Part shown: one piece after another, positions 50,690 to 63,499 of the stretch
Layout of the letters: each line of letters starts with the position of its first letter
Numbering within the stretch: the stretch's first letter is position 1
Position numbers and translations under genes: made by a program
Notes under the pieces: model-generated
Databases searched by the model: none
The model's input: only the letters and a program-made list of their open reading frames with translations
What the model was told of the DNA's origin: nothing
NCBI RefSeq assembly: GCF_000499845.2
Contig: NC_023756.2
Location: forward strand, 34,184,763 to 34,248,762
Length of the DNA: 64,000 bases
Direction of reading: 5' to 3'
Origin: Phaseolus vulgaris
Lineage: Eukaryota > Streptophyta > Magnoliopsida > Fabales > Fabaceae

Positions 50690-52488
50690 TTTGTATTTGA
50701 GATTGAATGTGATGCTTCAAGTACAGGCATTGGGGTTGTTCTCCTTCAAGAGGGTCACCCCATAGCTTACTTTAGTGAGAAATTGAAAGGTAGTCATCTC
50801 AACTATTCCACTTATGATAAAGAATTATACGCACTTGTTAGAGCTTTGTTTACTTGGCAACATTACCTTTTTCCTAAAGAGTTTGTGATTCATAGTGATC
50901 ATGAATCTCTTAAATAATTGAAAATCCAAAACAAACTCAATAAAAGTCATGCTAAGTGGGTGGAATTCCTTGAGCAATTTCCTTATGTGATCAAACATAA
51001 TCAAGATAAAAATAATGTTGTGGCTGATGCTCTTTCTAGACGTTATGCCTTGCTCGATCTTTTGGGTTCACGATTTCTTGGGTTTGATCACATTAAGGAT
51101 CTTTATCATGATGACCTTGATTTTTCTCTTATCTATCAAGAGTGTGTTAAAGGTGGACACAAAGATTTTTTTATACAAGATGGCTTTCTTTTCAAAGGAA
51201 AATGTCTTTGTGTTCCCCAAAGCTCCATTAGACTATCTCTTGTTAGAGAGGCTCATGAACGGAGATTAATGGGCCATTTTAGGGTTGCTAAAACTTTGGA
51301 TGTGTTACATGAGCATTTCTTTTGGCCTCATATGCATAAACATGTTCATAGTTTGTGTGATAAATGCATAGCTTGTCGTAAAGCTAAATCTAGAATGCAT
51401 CCCCATGGTTTATATACTCCCCTTCCTATCCCTTCAATGCCTTGGGTTGATATTTCTATGGATTTCATCTTAGGATTATCCAAGACATCAAAGGGTAAGG
51501 ATTCCATTTTTGTGGTAGTGGATCGTTTTTCCAAAATGGCACATTTTATTCCTTGCCACAAGGTGGATTATGCATGTCATATTGCAAATCTCTTCTTCAA
51601 GGAAGTGGTTCATTTGGAATTCCTAGAACTATAGTGTCCGATAGAGATTCCAAGTTCTTGAGTCACTTTTGGAAGACCTTGTGGGGCAAACTTGGTACTA
51701 AACTTTTTTTTTGTACTACTTGTCACCCACAAACCGATGGTCAAACCGAAGTGGTAAATAGAACTTTGGGACAAATGTTGAGATGCTTTATTTTCGGGAA
51801 TCCAAGGGTTTGGGAGGATTGACTACCACATGTTGAATTTGCTTATAATCGTGTAGTAAATTCTACCACCTCACATTCTCCTTTTGAGGTTGTCTATGGG
51901 TTTAATCCCTTAACACCTCTTGATATTCTTCCTATTCCCATACTTGATGATGTCTTATGCAAAGATGGGGATGAAAAAGGTTCTTTTATGAAAAATTTGC
52001 ATAAAGACATCAAGTTGAGAATTGAGAAGAAGGTTGGCAAGTATGTTGAATTTGTCAACAAAAGGAGGAAAGCATTATTGTTTAATGTAGGTGATTGAGT
52101 TTGGCTTCATTTGAGGAAAGATCGTTTTCCTACTCAAAGGAAGTCCAAACTTATGCCTCGTGGAGATGGACCTTTTCAAGTCCTAAAGAGGATTAATGAT
52201 AATGCTTATGAGTTAGATATGCCTGATACATTTCTTGGAAGTCATACATTTAACATCAGTGATCTAACTCCTTTTTCTATAGGTCTCCAGAATTCGTGGT
52301 CGAATTCTCTCCAACTCGGGGAGTATGATGGAGATCAAGATCTAGAAAAGAAAGAAGCCGAAGATGAAAATGCTCAAGAGGATATTAGCTCATCATCCTT
52401 TTTACCTCAAAGGATTACTAGGAGCAAATTTAAAGAATTAGGAAGTAGTGGTCAAATGTTTTCTCTTTTTGTAGTACCTTTTGTATAA
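50690..52488 (+). pseudogene. pol: Element D pol: RNase H and integrase
   Basis: RNase H reads [40 protein letters not shown] and HSDHESLK, then a TAA at 50915-50917 and DALSRR. The integrase zinc region is complete (HERRLMGHF and CDKCIACRK). The core has [16 protein letters not shown] and HPQTDGQTE, so all three catalytic acids are present. A frameshift lies near 51610, a TGA at about 51822 and another at about 52099. The C-terminus has [20 protein letters not shown] and ends [11 protein letters not shown]...FSLFVVPFV at 52488, inside the LTR. The domain is recognisable but cannot be translated as one chain. Confidence 0.8.
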
Positions 52489-53331
52489 AATGTAAAATGT
52501 TTAAATATATAGTTTTTAGGACGGTGCTAAGAGGGAAACCTAAAGATACCTCTTATGTAAAGCATCTTTAGGTATTAGTTTTAGAACATTCTAGTAGTTG
52601 ACCCTTCATACCTCACTATAGGTGCTAGAAGTGAGAGATGTGCAAGGGACTTTTGGATAGCTTCTTGTGTAAGCTTCTTGACCGGTCCTTCTCCTATATA
52701 AGGAGGGTTTGGGTCCTTCTAAATACAGAATTTGATATTGAACTACCGAAACTCTCCCAAATTGGTGACTAAGTGAGTGAGATTTGTCTTCTCTTCTTCT
52801 AGTCTTATCTTGAGTGCATCTTGGAACCTCAAGTGGCGGCATCTACACTCATCTTGAAGCCTTCATCCTTCAAGTGGCGTGTTCACCTCCAAGAACTCCA
52901 ACCACATAAGTTTCCTTCTCTCTTCCATCTTATTCATCCATTTCCATGTCCTTAGAAATTCTAGAAACATGTCTTAGGCTTTTCTTGCACTTTTGTTCGG
53001 TTCATTTGTTCCAATTTCTATTTTGTTCAGTTCATTTCATTTGTTAATCATTTTAATCGGTTCAATAGCTTTCTTTCTTGCTTTTGTTTGGTTCAATTGC
53101 TTCTTAAGTAGTTTTAATCGGTTCCTTTGCTTTTTTTGTGCATTTCAATCGGTTCATTTGGCAAGAAATGGGTTTCTACATGAGTTTTGGTTTGGTGGCT
53201 CAAGTTTTGGTGAGTTCTTGAATGAAAGAACATTGATCCAATTCTAGAAAAGTGCCTATTCATATTCCAACTCAAGTTGATTCCATATCATGTCTATGAA
53301 ACATCTCTATCTTGCTATTGGAATCATATCA
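52326..53331 (+). repeat. 3' LTR of element D
   Basis: It starts TGATGGAGATC after the purine stretch CTCGGGGAGTA and ends GGAATCATATCA. It contains the segment AAAGATACCTCTTATG shared, inverted, with the A and B LTRs. The first 160 bp also encode the pol C-terminus. Confidence 0.7.
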
Positions 53332-53459
53332 TGCATGGTCATTGTCTTCAATTTTGTTTTTTGCATTCCTGTAAGTGGAACTGAGGTTTGTGTGTAAGTG
53401 ACACATAGTTGGAGTGTATTAATGTTAATTGGGTGGGTTTTACCATGATGCGATTTGTT
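53332..53459 (+). repeat. Isolated partial unit of the 192-bp repeat
   Basis: GGTCATTGTCTTCAATTTTG through TTAATTGGGTGGGTTTTACC matches the units of the array at 54840-56210, about 1.4 kb away. Confidence 0.7.
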
Positions 53460-53499
53460 AAGTTTTTGGTGCATGTTATTGCAGAAAATTTTAATTAAC

Positions 53500-54600
53500 T
53501 CAAAAGTAATTTTTTTTCAGATTGTATGGGATTGGCCAGTAAGTGCCGAAGAGTAAGGAATCCAAATTTTGAAAGAAGGCTTAGCAGATTCTGATGAGGG
53601 TGTTGGGGAAGGTAGTGGTGGTAAAAGTGAATGGGACGACTTACTTTACCAACACAAACTTTTTGAGAAGAAAGTTGCAGATAACGAATTAAAAATTGAT
53701 CATTTGGATGAGCAAATTAAAGAGGTCCGACAAATGCTTGTTAAAGAAAACGAGTGGTCAGTTGGATTTGTGCGAGGAGCCAACCAACCTCTCATGGGGC
53801 AACTTGTGTTGGTCCAACCTCATGCAGTTTGGATATTTCCAAAATTTATAAAACATTTTTTGCATTCAAGTTTGACATGAAACGGTAAGTACATATAATT
53901 GTAGTAAGTACATATAATTGTAGTCATTACTTCATTTGTTGTTATTACTTGATTATTGAGTTGGTGTTAAATGTTGATGTAGTGTCATTGTGGATATACA
54001 AAACAACATGTTGACGAGGCTGGATTTGCAATCATTAAGGTCGCGGTCAAGAGTTGACAACATGGTAAAAATCTACATATTGTAGTAGTTGTTCTATTTA
54101 CTTGTAATATTTACTTAGTTATGTTGAATGTGTTTGTAGGTTATGCTATTTGTAACTGGCTTCTTAAATATGAATCAAATTGTTCATTTTGGAATGGTGA
54201 ATCGTTTTTCATTCAATCCGTTTTTTGCAGTTAGTGTTCATTTAAATTCATTTTTATTTCTTTTAAGTTTTTGTTAATATTAATAATAGAGTTTGTTGTT
54301 GCAGACTCGTGTAATTGAGGAGATGATCAACAATGGGGGACAAAATTCATGGTCCAGTTCGGATTACATGTCATTTTATGAGAATGCTTTATACCCATAT
54401 CAGGGAATATCTTATTCATAGTTTGGTGATTGCAAACTGACTCCATGATATATTATTTAGAAGGAGCTCCTACGCTTTCGTCAAGAGATGTTATTTTCAT
54501 GGGTGCTGCATGAGTCTAACGTTGAACGACAAGCCGTATTAACAGATTTGGAAGTAGATTGTCGTTGATTTTTATTGGACTTATTTTGAATGTAATTGTA
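53500..54600 (+). pseudogene. DUF1985/Ulp1-type gene, copy 2, fragment
   Basis: Plus-strand blocks correspond in order to those of copy 1 (12556-15119, reverse). QIVWDWP after TTTTTTTTCAG (53521) parallels IVWDWDLLEE. A charged helical block (KKVADNELKIDHLDEQIKEV, about 53665-53750) follows. Then VMLFVTGFLNMNQIVHF near 54140, VIEEMINNGGQNSW near 54310, and ELLRFRQEMLFSWVLHESNV near 54465, which parallels KWVLHKDNIHRQELL of copy 1. The DUF1985 half is missing, and I do not see the HWW catalytic block. Stops separate some blocks; some are probably introns. It is a truncated family member. Confidence 0.5.
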
Positions 54601-54839
54601 CACTTTCAATTGTAACAAAAAAAATGTTAGTTATCATGAGCTGATGTGAACAATGTAGATACTTTTATTTCATGAATAGAAGCATTCTCAATTTCATTTA
54701 ACTTATTTAGTTCAAGTATTGTTTTATATCATATTTTGGGCAGAAATTTGTCATTGAAGCACGGGAATGTGAAGGTCTTTGTTAATAAATTAACTGATAC
54801 TGTTTTCTTTTGTTAATAAGTGTAACTGGGGACCTATGT

Positions 54840-56210
54840 GTTAATAAGTGGGGACCCATGAATAACTTTAAGTATGGTCATTGTGTTCAATTATTATTAT
54901 TTTTTTGGATTCCTAGAAGTGTAAGTGAATGATGTGTGTAACTGACACATAGTAGGTCAGTTTTAGCATGATGTGGTGGTCGTAGGAAACCTTATATTGT
55001 GAGTGGAGACCTATGTGTTAATAAGTGGGGACCTAAGAACAACTTTCTGCATGGTCATTGTTTTCAAAAAAAATTTGCATTCCTGGAAGTGGAACTGAAT
55101 GTTGTGTGTAAGTGAGACATAGTTGGAGTGTATGAATGTTAATTGGGTGGGTTTTACGATGATGTGGTGGTCATAGAAACGCTTATACTGTAAGTGGGGA
55201 CCCATGTGTTAATAAGTGGGGACCCGTGAATAACTTTCTACATGATCATTGTTTTCAATTTTGTTTTTGTATTCCTGGAAGTGGAACTGAATGTTGTGTG
55301 TAAGTGAGACATAGTTGGAGTGTATGATTGTTAATTGTGTGGGTTTTACGATGATGTGGTGGTCATAGAAACCCTTATACTGTAAGTGGGGATCCATGTG
55401 TTAATAAGTGGAGACTCGTGAATAACTTTCTGCATGGTCATTGTTTTCAATTTTGTTTTTGTATTCCTAGAAATGGAACTGAATGTTGTATGTAAGTGAA
55501 ACATAGTTGGAGTGTATGAATGTTAATTGGGTGGTTTTTACGATGATGTGGTGGTCATAGAAACCCTTATACTGTAAGTGGGGACCCATGTGTTAATAAG
55601 TGGAGACTCGTGAATAACTTTCTGCATGGTCATTGTTTTCAATTTTGTTTTTGTATTCCTGGAAGTGAAACTTAATGTTGTGTGTAACTGAAACATAGTT
55701 GTAGTGTATGAATGTTAATTGTGTGGGTTTTACGATGATGTGGAGGTCCTAGAAACTCTTATACTGTAAGTGGGGACCCATGTGTTAATAAGTGGGGACC
55801 CGTGAATAACTTTCTGCATGGTCATTGTTTTCAATTTTGTTTTTGTATTCCTAGAAGTGGAACTGAATGTTGTGTGTAAGTGAAACATAGTTGAAGTGTA
55901 TGAATGTTAATTGGGTGGGTTTTACGATGATGTGGTGATCATAGAAACCCTTATACTGTAAGTGGGGATCCATGTGTTAATAAGTGGAGACTCGTGAATA
56001 ACTTTCTGCATGGTCATTGTTTTCAATTTTGTTTTTGTATTCCTGGAAGTGGAACTTAATGTTGTGTGTAAGTGAAACATAGTTGGAGTGTATGAATGTT
56101 AATTGGGTGGGTTTTACGATGATGTGGTGGTCATAGAAACTCTTATACTGTAAGTGGGGACCCATGTGTTAATAAGTGGGGACCCGTGAATAACTTTTTA
56201 CATGGTTATG
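54840..56210 (+). repeat. 192-bp tandem repeat array
   Basis: TTAATAAGTGG marks units at 54841, 55018, 55209, 55401, 55593, 55785, 55977 and 56169. The steps are 177, 191, then 192 five times. Each unit contains CATGGTCATTGTTTTCAATT, GGAACTGAATGTTGTGTG and GGGTTTTACGATGATGTGG. Units differ by only a few bases. Confidence 0.9.
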
Positions 56211-57299
56211 GCTTTCATGTTGCTTTTTCTCACTGCAACTGTATGCATGCAGGGGAGAGGATTACAATAATTTTATAACGAACCTAATTCTCCTTCAATT
56301 CAACGAAATTGAATGCAACAAATTTAAAATGATTGTATTTTGAAGACATCATGGTTATCATTTTGTTCAATACCCAAGGTACAACCAAGTGGTGCAAGAA
56401 TGGTTTTTATATAACCATCTATTCAAACAAAGAAGACATGAAATTGATTTGTAACTTAAACTTGCAGTACAACAAATATTATCAATACATATAGGAATGT
56501 ATCCCATGTACGATGTTTAATAGTGAGGAGTTGGGATGCACCAAAAATAATAAAGGTTCTCTTCTATGTCATATAAAACACTTCCTTGTATGCAAAAAGT
56601 TGTGTGGTTCCTTCATTACAACCTGCAACCAAAGAATGAATTTAACTTATATGAATAAATTGATATCTATAGAACATTTGTTGGGTTTAAGGTCACAAAC
56701 CTAAACAACTTTGATGCATTTGATTCTTGAGATACAGAAAAACCCTAAACCAAAAAAATCAAAATGCCAGAAAAACACAAATACAGACACTTACCTTCTC
56801 CTCCTTCCTCGCACACCTTTCGCGCACCTTTCGCACACCACTGAATCCTATCGCAGACCCCAGACACCACCGAACCCTATCGCAGACAACGCACACCACC
56901 GCTTCTTCGCACTACAACATGGTTGTCGTTCCTCGCCGTCGTCAACGTCGCAATACCTTGCCGCCGTCACCGTCCAACTACGTCTCCGCCGTCAACGTTT
57001 CGCACACATATGCTTGCAGTTTGGGAAATTTGAAATTGAAAGCTTTTTGGGGGTGTTGACCTTTTCAGAGTCAATTGCCACGTTGCCCTTTTCAAACTGC
57101 ACATGATGCCACATAAGCACGTAATCTACGTCACCCAGACATAATTTGGAACAAACACTTTTAGGAGTGTCAAAATATCGGTACTCATATGACAAATATA
57201 AACTATTTTGATTTGACGGAAAAACAAAGTGGTCACTCAAGTCAAACAAATTCTTAAAGCTTTTAGAGTTTTGGGTGTTATCTTCTCCTTCAAAAACTA
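56211..57299. other. Unassigned region right of the 192-bp array
   Basis: Plus-strand open stretches at 56711-57106 are Pro/Thr/His-rich and come from a C/A-rich segment (CACACCACTG, CGCCGTC repeats). They show no domain. It could be a 5' leader or first exon of a host gene on either strand. Confidence 0.3.
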
Positions 57300-59740
57300 A
57301 GCCCCATTTGATATAACCTTAAAAATGTCTCCATCATGTCTCATAACACCAATTTATGACTAAAAAACAAGAAATTTTATTTATTTAATTATTTATATAT
57401 ATTTTTTCTAATATCTCTGTTTTCCATTTGTTATCTCCTTATATGACCCGAATATACCCAAATTATTCCAAACTTGTTAGTCAAACAAGTAGTGTTTACT
57501 AATTAACATTTGTGAAATCCATCTAAATTCTAATGTGACTCAGCACACACCAACGTAAGGCTTCCATGCAAAGTAAACGTCGGAGTCATGACTGCATTTT
57601 TTCCTATTAAAACAGCTCCAAAAACTTCCAACATACACGTGACCATAAGATATGAATTAATATTCTATATACTAACATATATATAATACTATTATGATCC
57701 CTCACAATGAATTTTTTTTTTCTTGGAACATTTTGTCGCATTTTTTCAACTTTTCCCTAAAATATTTATGACACTAAAAGTTGCCAAACATCTTATACTT
57801 AATCTCAAGGGTATGTGATTGCATATTACTTAAAGTTAAGTAGGGTTATCTAACAAAATTTTCTATTAAAGTAAATGACTTACCTGACTGAGTTCCTTAA
57901 ATAAATTACATTGCGGTTCGCACTAATTAAAGAAAAATTACTCATAAAATTTAATATGGTTTAAGATAAGTATTTTTTAACACTCTTAATTAGTATTAAG
58001 GATACATTTGAATTCAACTTTTAAATCTATGTAGTACTGCAAAATTTACAAATTTATGATAAGACATATATTTAAGCAATCAACATTTCTGAGAAATCAG
58101 ACCAAAAAAATCATTGTATGTATTGAGATACATCAAACAAACAGCTTGTGGGTACACATTTTAAACAATCAATGCACACTGGCATCTTTTTTCCCTGTCT
58201 CTTGCTTTTGTTCAAACTGTCCAGGACCCTCATACACTTCCAAAGGTAAAAAAAAACTCTCAAAAAATAAATTACAATCAACAATTTGATGGAAAAAATA
58301 TTTTACATTATTTTAAAGAAATATAGGATAAGATAAAAAAAATTAAATATTGAACTTATGATAGAATTCCTATGTGTTTTTAATGTTGTTCTTTAGTTAG
58401 AATGAGTTTTATCTCAACAATTTATATTGACTTTCAATATAAATCCTTATCATAAAATTTATGAAAGTAAAACTTTAACTGAATCAGAAAACAGCATCAA
58501 AATTATATGAAGAATTATATTGAACTTCGTTTTAATAAACATACAAGTTAGTGTAAGTTTTTAAATTTCCAAGTTTCTATATATCATTAACACGTTTTTT
58601 TCATCACTGTCTTCCTTTACCTTCTGAACCAAATGTTTTCTGGGGTATCATTGAGTTATTGAGTATGTGCATGATCCTTGATTCACAATGCTTGCATGAG
58701 TTGAGAAGGTGTGTAGGTATTTACTTTATTCATAGAAACAAAGTTTTCATGAAAAATTTGTTTATTGTGTGTATATAACTTTGTCTTCACAAACTAAACA
58801 TTTCTTAGTGTTGTAGTAAACTATTAATGTTTACATATATACCTTTATATATTTTTATTTTATTTTATTTGTTTTTTATCCTCTTAAATTAGCTTTGGAT
58901 GTTTCCTACTATTATATACAGTCAAAGGGTTTTTGGAGAATTAGAGTTAAAATATTCAATAGGTTTTTCATAAGAGATTAACCGTCCTCTTACTTTTTTT
59001 AATAAGATCATGTAACTTGACCTACAAGTTACTGATACTTGACAATGAAGAGAAGGCAGGAGAGAAAAATTATTTCGCTGAGGCTGACAAACTTAAGGTA
59101 AAGATACAAAGGATAAAAACTTAAGAAAACACTTAGCCTTATTTACATCAAATCAAGGTGGGTTTAGGCTAGGTTCTTGGAAATACAACGTGTAAAGTTG
59201 CTAAAAACTATTAAAATACAAGACGTAAAAGTTGAGAAAACTATTATAATACAAGGTGATTGTTATAGGTTGTGGCAAAAAAAATAAAAGGAAGATAATC
59301 AAAGTGGAGCATAAGAATTGAGTAATGTGAGTTGAGTAATTTATGTTTTCATAGAGATTGGAAAATAAATAAAAAAAGAAGACAATAATGTATTACCGTG
59401 CTAATTTTGTTTTGAATTATTTTATTTTATCAAAATATATTTGTTATTCTAAACTTTCTTTCTCGAGACCATGTGAGGTCTAATCCAAGTGGAAAGGTAT
59501 TCAGGCATTTGGAATTTGGAGAAGTTAAAGAAAAAATCATATTACTTTTCCTTTTACAGGTGGTTGCTATAACCTGGATTCACTTATCAAAAAGGTAAAG
59601 AGAAAACCCTTAAGGATGAGGATATCCTATTGGGTTTCATTATGTTTTTTATTCTATTGACTTCCTTTTTATTTTTATTTTAGGCCTTTTACTTAGTTAA
59701 TCCTTTATAAATAACCTGCTATTGTATTTTTGAATACACG
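57300..59740. other. AT-rich intergenic region
   Basis: No gene, RNA or repeat recognised. The part nearest 59740 (CCTTTATAAATAACCTG at about 59701) looks like the promoter part of a copia LTR, interrupted by the CACTA element. Confidence 0.4.
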
Positions 59741-62367
59741 CACTAGTAAAAAATATAAGAATAAATGACAGCTTCATAATAAAAAACACATATTATGTCA
59801 GTTAGTATTTTAAATGACATAATAGGTATTTATTATGTTGGTTGAACTTAGACCTGACATAATAAATTTCTTTTTTCTTTCACAATCCCACTTTCTTTCA
59901 AGTCTCCCACCAGCAGTTCACTCTCACACTTTCCACAGGCATTTCGCACTCCTTACATATCTCCCACAGTTCCTTTATTAACAGAACGAAGTCACTTTTA
60001 AGTAAGTTCTATTTCTTTTATTTCTCCTTTAATGATTAAGATTTTTGGGGCTTAGGGTTTATTTCATGCTCATGGTGCTTTCTTCTATCTTTCTACCAGA
60101 ACGTCGTTACCGATGGCACCTTTAACCGATTGCATGACGGCGATCGTGGAGGTGCATGTGCAGGTTTGGTGCGGTAATGGAATGAAGCACGAAGTTGAAG
60201 ATGAAAGAAATATGAGATAATGGCTTTGTAACTCATCATGACTTCCTTATTTTCTTCTTTTCTTCTTCTCTTCTTCATTCTTCAATTGTTATTACTGTGA
60301 CACCACCGTTGACACATGAGATTGCGTGAAGAAGAAGACCTCCTTTCTCACCATCTCTTTCTTTTCCTTTATTCTTTTAATTTTTATTTTTATTTTTATT
60401 TAAATAAAAAATGTGGAAGTTTGAAATTTGTGTGCAGGCTTCTGTGGAAGTGGCAAAGTGAAGGATTGTAATTGGAGTTTGCGATGGCAAAGGAGCAAGT
60501 ACCTTTTAAGCTTTTCACACAGAATTGTTCTTTTTTTGTTAATTTATATTCAGACACAATCTCTCAGAAATTATATTGCTTTTTAGATTTTTAACTGAAA
60601 ATGCAAAATGCAATTCGTTTTACAGTTAATTTGCTATGTCATTGCTTTGTTATATTTATATTCCACTTTTGAGTACCAGTAAAATTGTTTGATTTTTTTA
60701 AGCCTTTTTCTTGAATTTTTGAACTCTAATGTAAATTTTATAATTAGTTTTGTCTAAAAAAATGTTTTATGAAGATGTAGAAGGGGAAGGTGTAATAGTA
60801 ATAATTTATGCATTCATAACTGATGGAAATTAAATAGAAGATTTATACATTTAATTTTTTAAGGATCTGATTAGTTGAAAGACAATTCAATAATTCATGA
60901 CTAATCTATTCATGCAGCAGGAACTATATATTAGATGTTATTTTGTTTATTTCCCACCAATGATGCACATGTTGAATGAAATTATAATGAGATGATGAAG
61001 ATTGAATGGGTTGATTAGAAGGTGACAAATGTGGTGGTAATATTTTGTCTTGGTGATATATCAGTTTTAAAATTATATTAACATGTTATTTTATAATTTT
61101 ATTTTCAACACCTTTATTATTGAGATTAAATTTAATGTATTTTCATATTATAATGTATTTTACCCACATGTTAACTCTTATTCAAGTTCTGCTATTCTAG
61201 TTGATATCACCATGCAAGTCCAGTGCTATTCAAGCAAACTGTATATGACTATAACACATAACGGGAATTTCAATCTTGAAAGAGATTGTGACAAATTAGC
61301 ATAATAATCTTTTTCACATGTCCATAATTTTTTGCTGGAGAAACTTTGCAATGGTATAACAAAGGGAGAGATAAAGAAAGCAGCGCATAAAAGTATATTT
61401 CTCTTAATTTCAGTGAAAGAACCTTAAACAATTAATATAAAAGAATAGAGAATATTTTATAATTTATTATTCAATCTTAATTTGTATTTGAATAGGAATT
61501 GTATCATAATCATAACTAATGTGTTTGAATTATAAAAAAAATTACAAGTATAAAAAAGTATAAATGAATTAAAAGCGCTGTTGGTGAAACACTACATTCC
61601 ACCCATAAAATTAAAATTATAGATATTAAAATGTAAATCAATTTTAATTTTATTTGAATTGGATTTGGATTATAACTAACATTATAGATGCTTGATTTGT
61701 ATTTCAGTTCTAATTATGTTTGAATTAGAATGATGTTTGAGTAATTATGTGATAACTTAATTAATAATCACTAATTTTCTTTTTCTACTTTTTTTCCTTT
61801 TTTTTAAATAAACAAATGAATTAGGAGTAGAAAGATAGAAAACTAGGTAATGGTATTGGAGGGGTTGGTGACGTAGATTCTGGGTTAGGAAAATGTTATT
61901 ATTATTTTATGTTTTATTTTATTAAATTTAATTTGATTCTGAGATTGAATGTAGATAATTAGAATCATCTTTGGAGCAAACATTTTTAAAAAAAATAATT
62001 ATTATGATGGTTATTGTAATATACGACATAAAAAATTTGATTTACTATGACGGGTGGTAGAAATATTTGTCATAGAAAATTACTTACTATGACGGTTCTG
62101 TTGAGAACTATCATAGTAAGTCATATTTTCTATGACTGTTCTAAAAATACCAGTCATAGAAAGTTCTGTCTGAACTTACTATAACAGATATTTTGGACAT
62201 TTTATGACAGTTTATATATAACAGTCATGGTAAGTAAACTTACTATGTCAGTTTTTCAACTGACATAGAAAGTGCAGAGTTTTTATATCGCCTGAATCTA
62301 TATCGCCATTAGAACCATCATAAAAAGTCTCGTATAACCGTCATAAAAAGTCTTTTTTACACTAGTG
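59741..62367. mobile_element. CACTA DNA transposon, non-autonomous
   Basis: The ends are CACTAGTAAAAAA (59741) and TTTTTTACACTAGTG (to 62367), i.e. inverted termini beginning CACTAGT. The 3-bp target duplication ACG (59738-59740 and 62368-62370) is exact, as CACTA elements make. The right end (62030-62350) has repeated ACTATGACGGTT and TATGACAG-type subterminal motifs in both orientations; the left end has ATGACATAATA repeats. No transposase is seen in the 2.6 kb; internal open stretches at 60093-60278 and 61083-61304 are short. Mobility would depend on an En/Spm-type transposase from elsewhere. Confidence 0.85.
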
Positions 62368-62487
62368 ACGTTTGTTTTTATTCTTCTCTTCCTACTTTGT
62401 TTTTCTTTTGTTTCCTCTGGTGCACATACAATACTTTACATCATTGATTGACTGAATTAGAAGTCTTCCGCGGTCTTCTGCACACCA

Positions 62488-62499
62488 TGGTATCAGAGC
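62488..62499 (+). other. Primer binding site of Copia IV
   Basis: TGGTATCAGAGC, exact match to the tRNA-iMet-type copia primer site, directly after an LTR end CTGCACACCA. Confidence 0.85.
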
Positions 62500-62584
62500 G
62501 GACCCGCTCGGTTCCTCTTCCATTTTTTATTTTCTCTGTTTTTTTCTTCTATCTGTAGTTTGTGTTTTCTTCCTGTCCAGATTC

Positions 62585-63420
62585 ATGGATTCATCACAAA
62601 ATCCATCCAACTCATATTATTGGCATCCTGGGGAAAATCTTGGTTCTTGTTACACCTCTTCTAGATGGTACTAACTATCATACGTATCAATTCTAAGCAC
62701 CTCTCATTAGCAAAATCAAAGATGCAACATGATGGTGATCTCGTGGATTATTCGCATTCTCAAAACTCCAATCGGCGCAAAGTATCATATATATGATTAG
62801 GTTTTGTAGGACGATTTAAAGGAAAGATTTTCAAAAGTGAATTATTTTCGTATATCTAATTTTCTTCAAGAGGTTAACTCCATTAGACAAGAGGAAAGAA
62901 GTGTTTCTGAATATTTCACTAATCTTAAGGTTCTATGGGAAGAACTAGAATTCTTGAGACCCATCCCTTCTTGCACCTGCAAAGTCAAATAAAGTTACAG
63001 AGATTCTAATAACGTGATTTTTTTTTTCTTAAAAAGGCTTGGTGATGTATATACAAATGTTAAGACTCAAATATTACTTATGGAACCATTGCCTAACATT
63101 AATAGAGTTTTTTTCTCTTGTACAGACAAGAGTGGAAGTTTAGAAATGGAACTGGTAGTTACCAAAATAATAGCTGGAAAATGTAAGGAAGGGGAAGACC
63201 AAGAAATCAAGGGAAGTAGTGTAGCTATTGTCACAAGATGAATCACACGGCAGATGTGTGTTACTCGAAGCATGGATTCCCTCCATGGATGAAGAAAAAT
63301 TACAAGAATAGTGTTAATCAAATTGAATAAGAAAATAAGTCTCAATCTCCTATGGAAGAGGGACAACTACATCATGTTGAAAATAAGCAAGTTGCTGCTG
63401 AGTCATTAACTTCATATTAG
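62585..63420 (+). pseudogene. gag: Copia IV gag, frameshifted
   Basis: From ATG at 62585: MDSSQNPSNSYYWHPGENLG, then LLDGTNYHT after a shift. RISNFLQEVNSIRQEERSVS and YFTNLKVLWEELEF (62850-62955) match the central capsid segment of Retrofit-type gag. FLKRLGDVYTNVKTQILLME (63030-63085) follows. A complete CCHC knuckle (CSYCHKMNHTADVC) lies at about 63220-63261, in yet another frame, followed by YSKHGFPPWM, typical of this lineage. At least three frame changes and several stops exist. It would form the particle protein if intact. Confidence 0.75.
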
Positions 63421-63499
63421 ATACAACAGAAAATCTTACACAATTCAACAGATTAACTCCCTGTCCTCTACTGTACAATCGAATGAAAAAGGTAAAAAT

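Larger units (their letters stand above)
50666..53331 (+). mobile_element. Element D: 5'-truncated Ty3/gypsy retrotransposon
   Basis: It begins within RNase H at about 50690, directly next to the element C leader, and runs through integrase to an LTR (52326-53331). Gag, protease, RT and 5' LTR are missing. Its proteins and LTR are related to elements A-C but in the opposite orientation. Confidence 0.8.

Noticed and set aside
54840..56210. Regular repeats as a CRISPR-like array
   Set aside because: This is plant nuclear DNA; the units are contiguous 192-bp repeats without unique spacers.
56711..57106. Two overlapping ORFs rich in Pro, Thr and His
   Set aside because: They come from a C/A-rich low-complexity stretch and show no conserved domain; kept only as an unassigned region.
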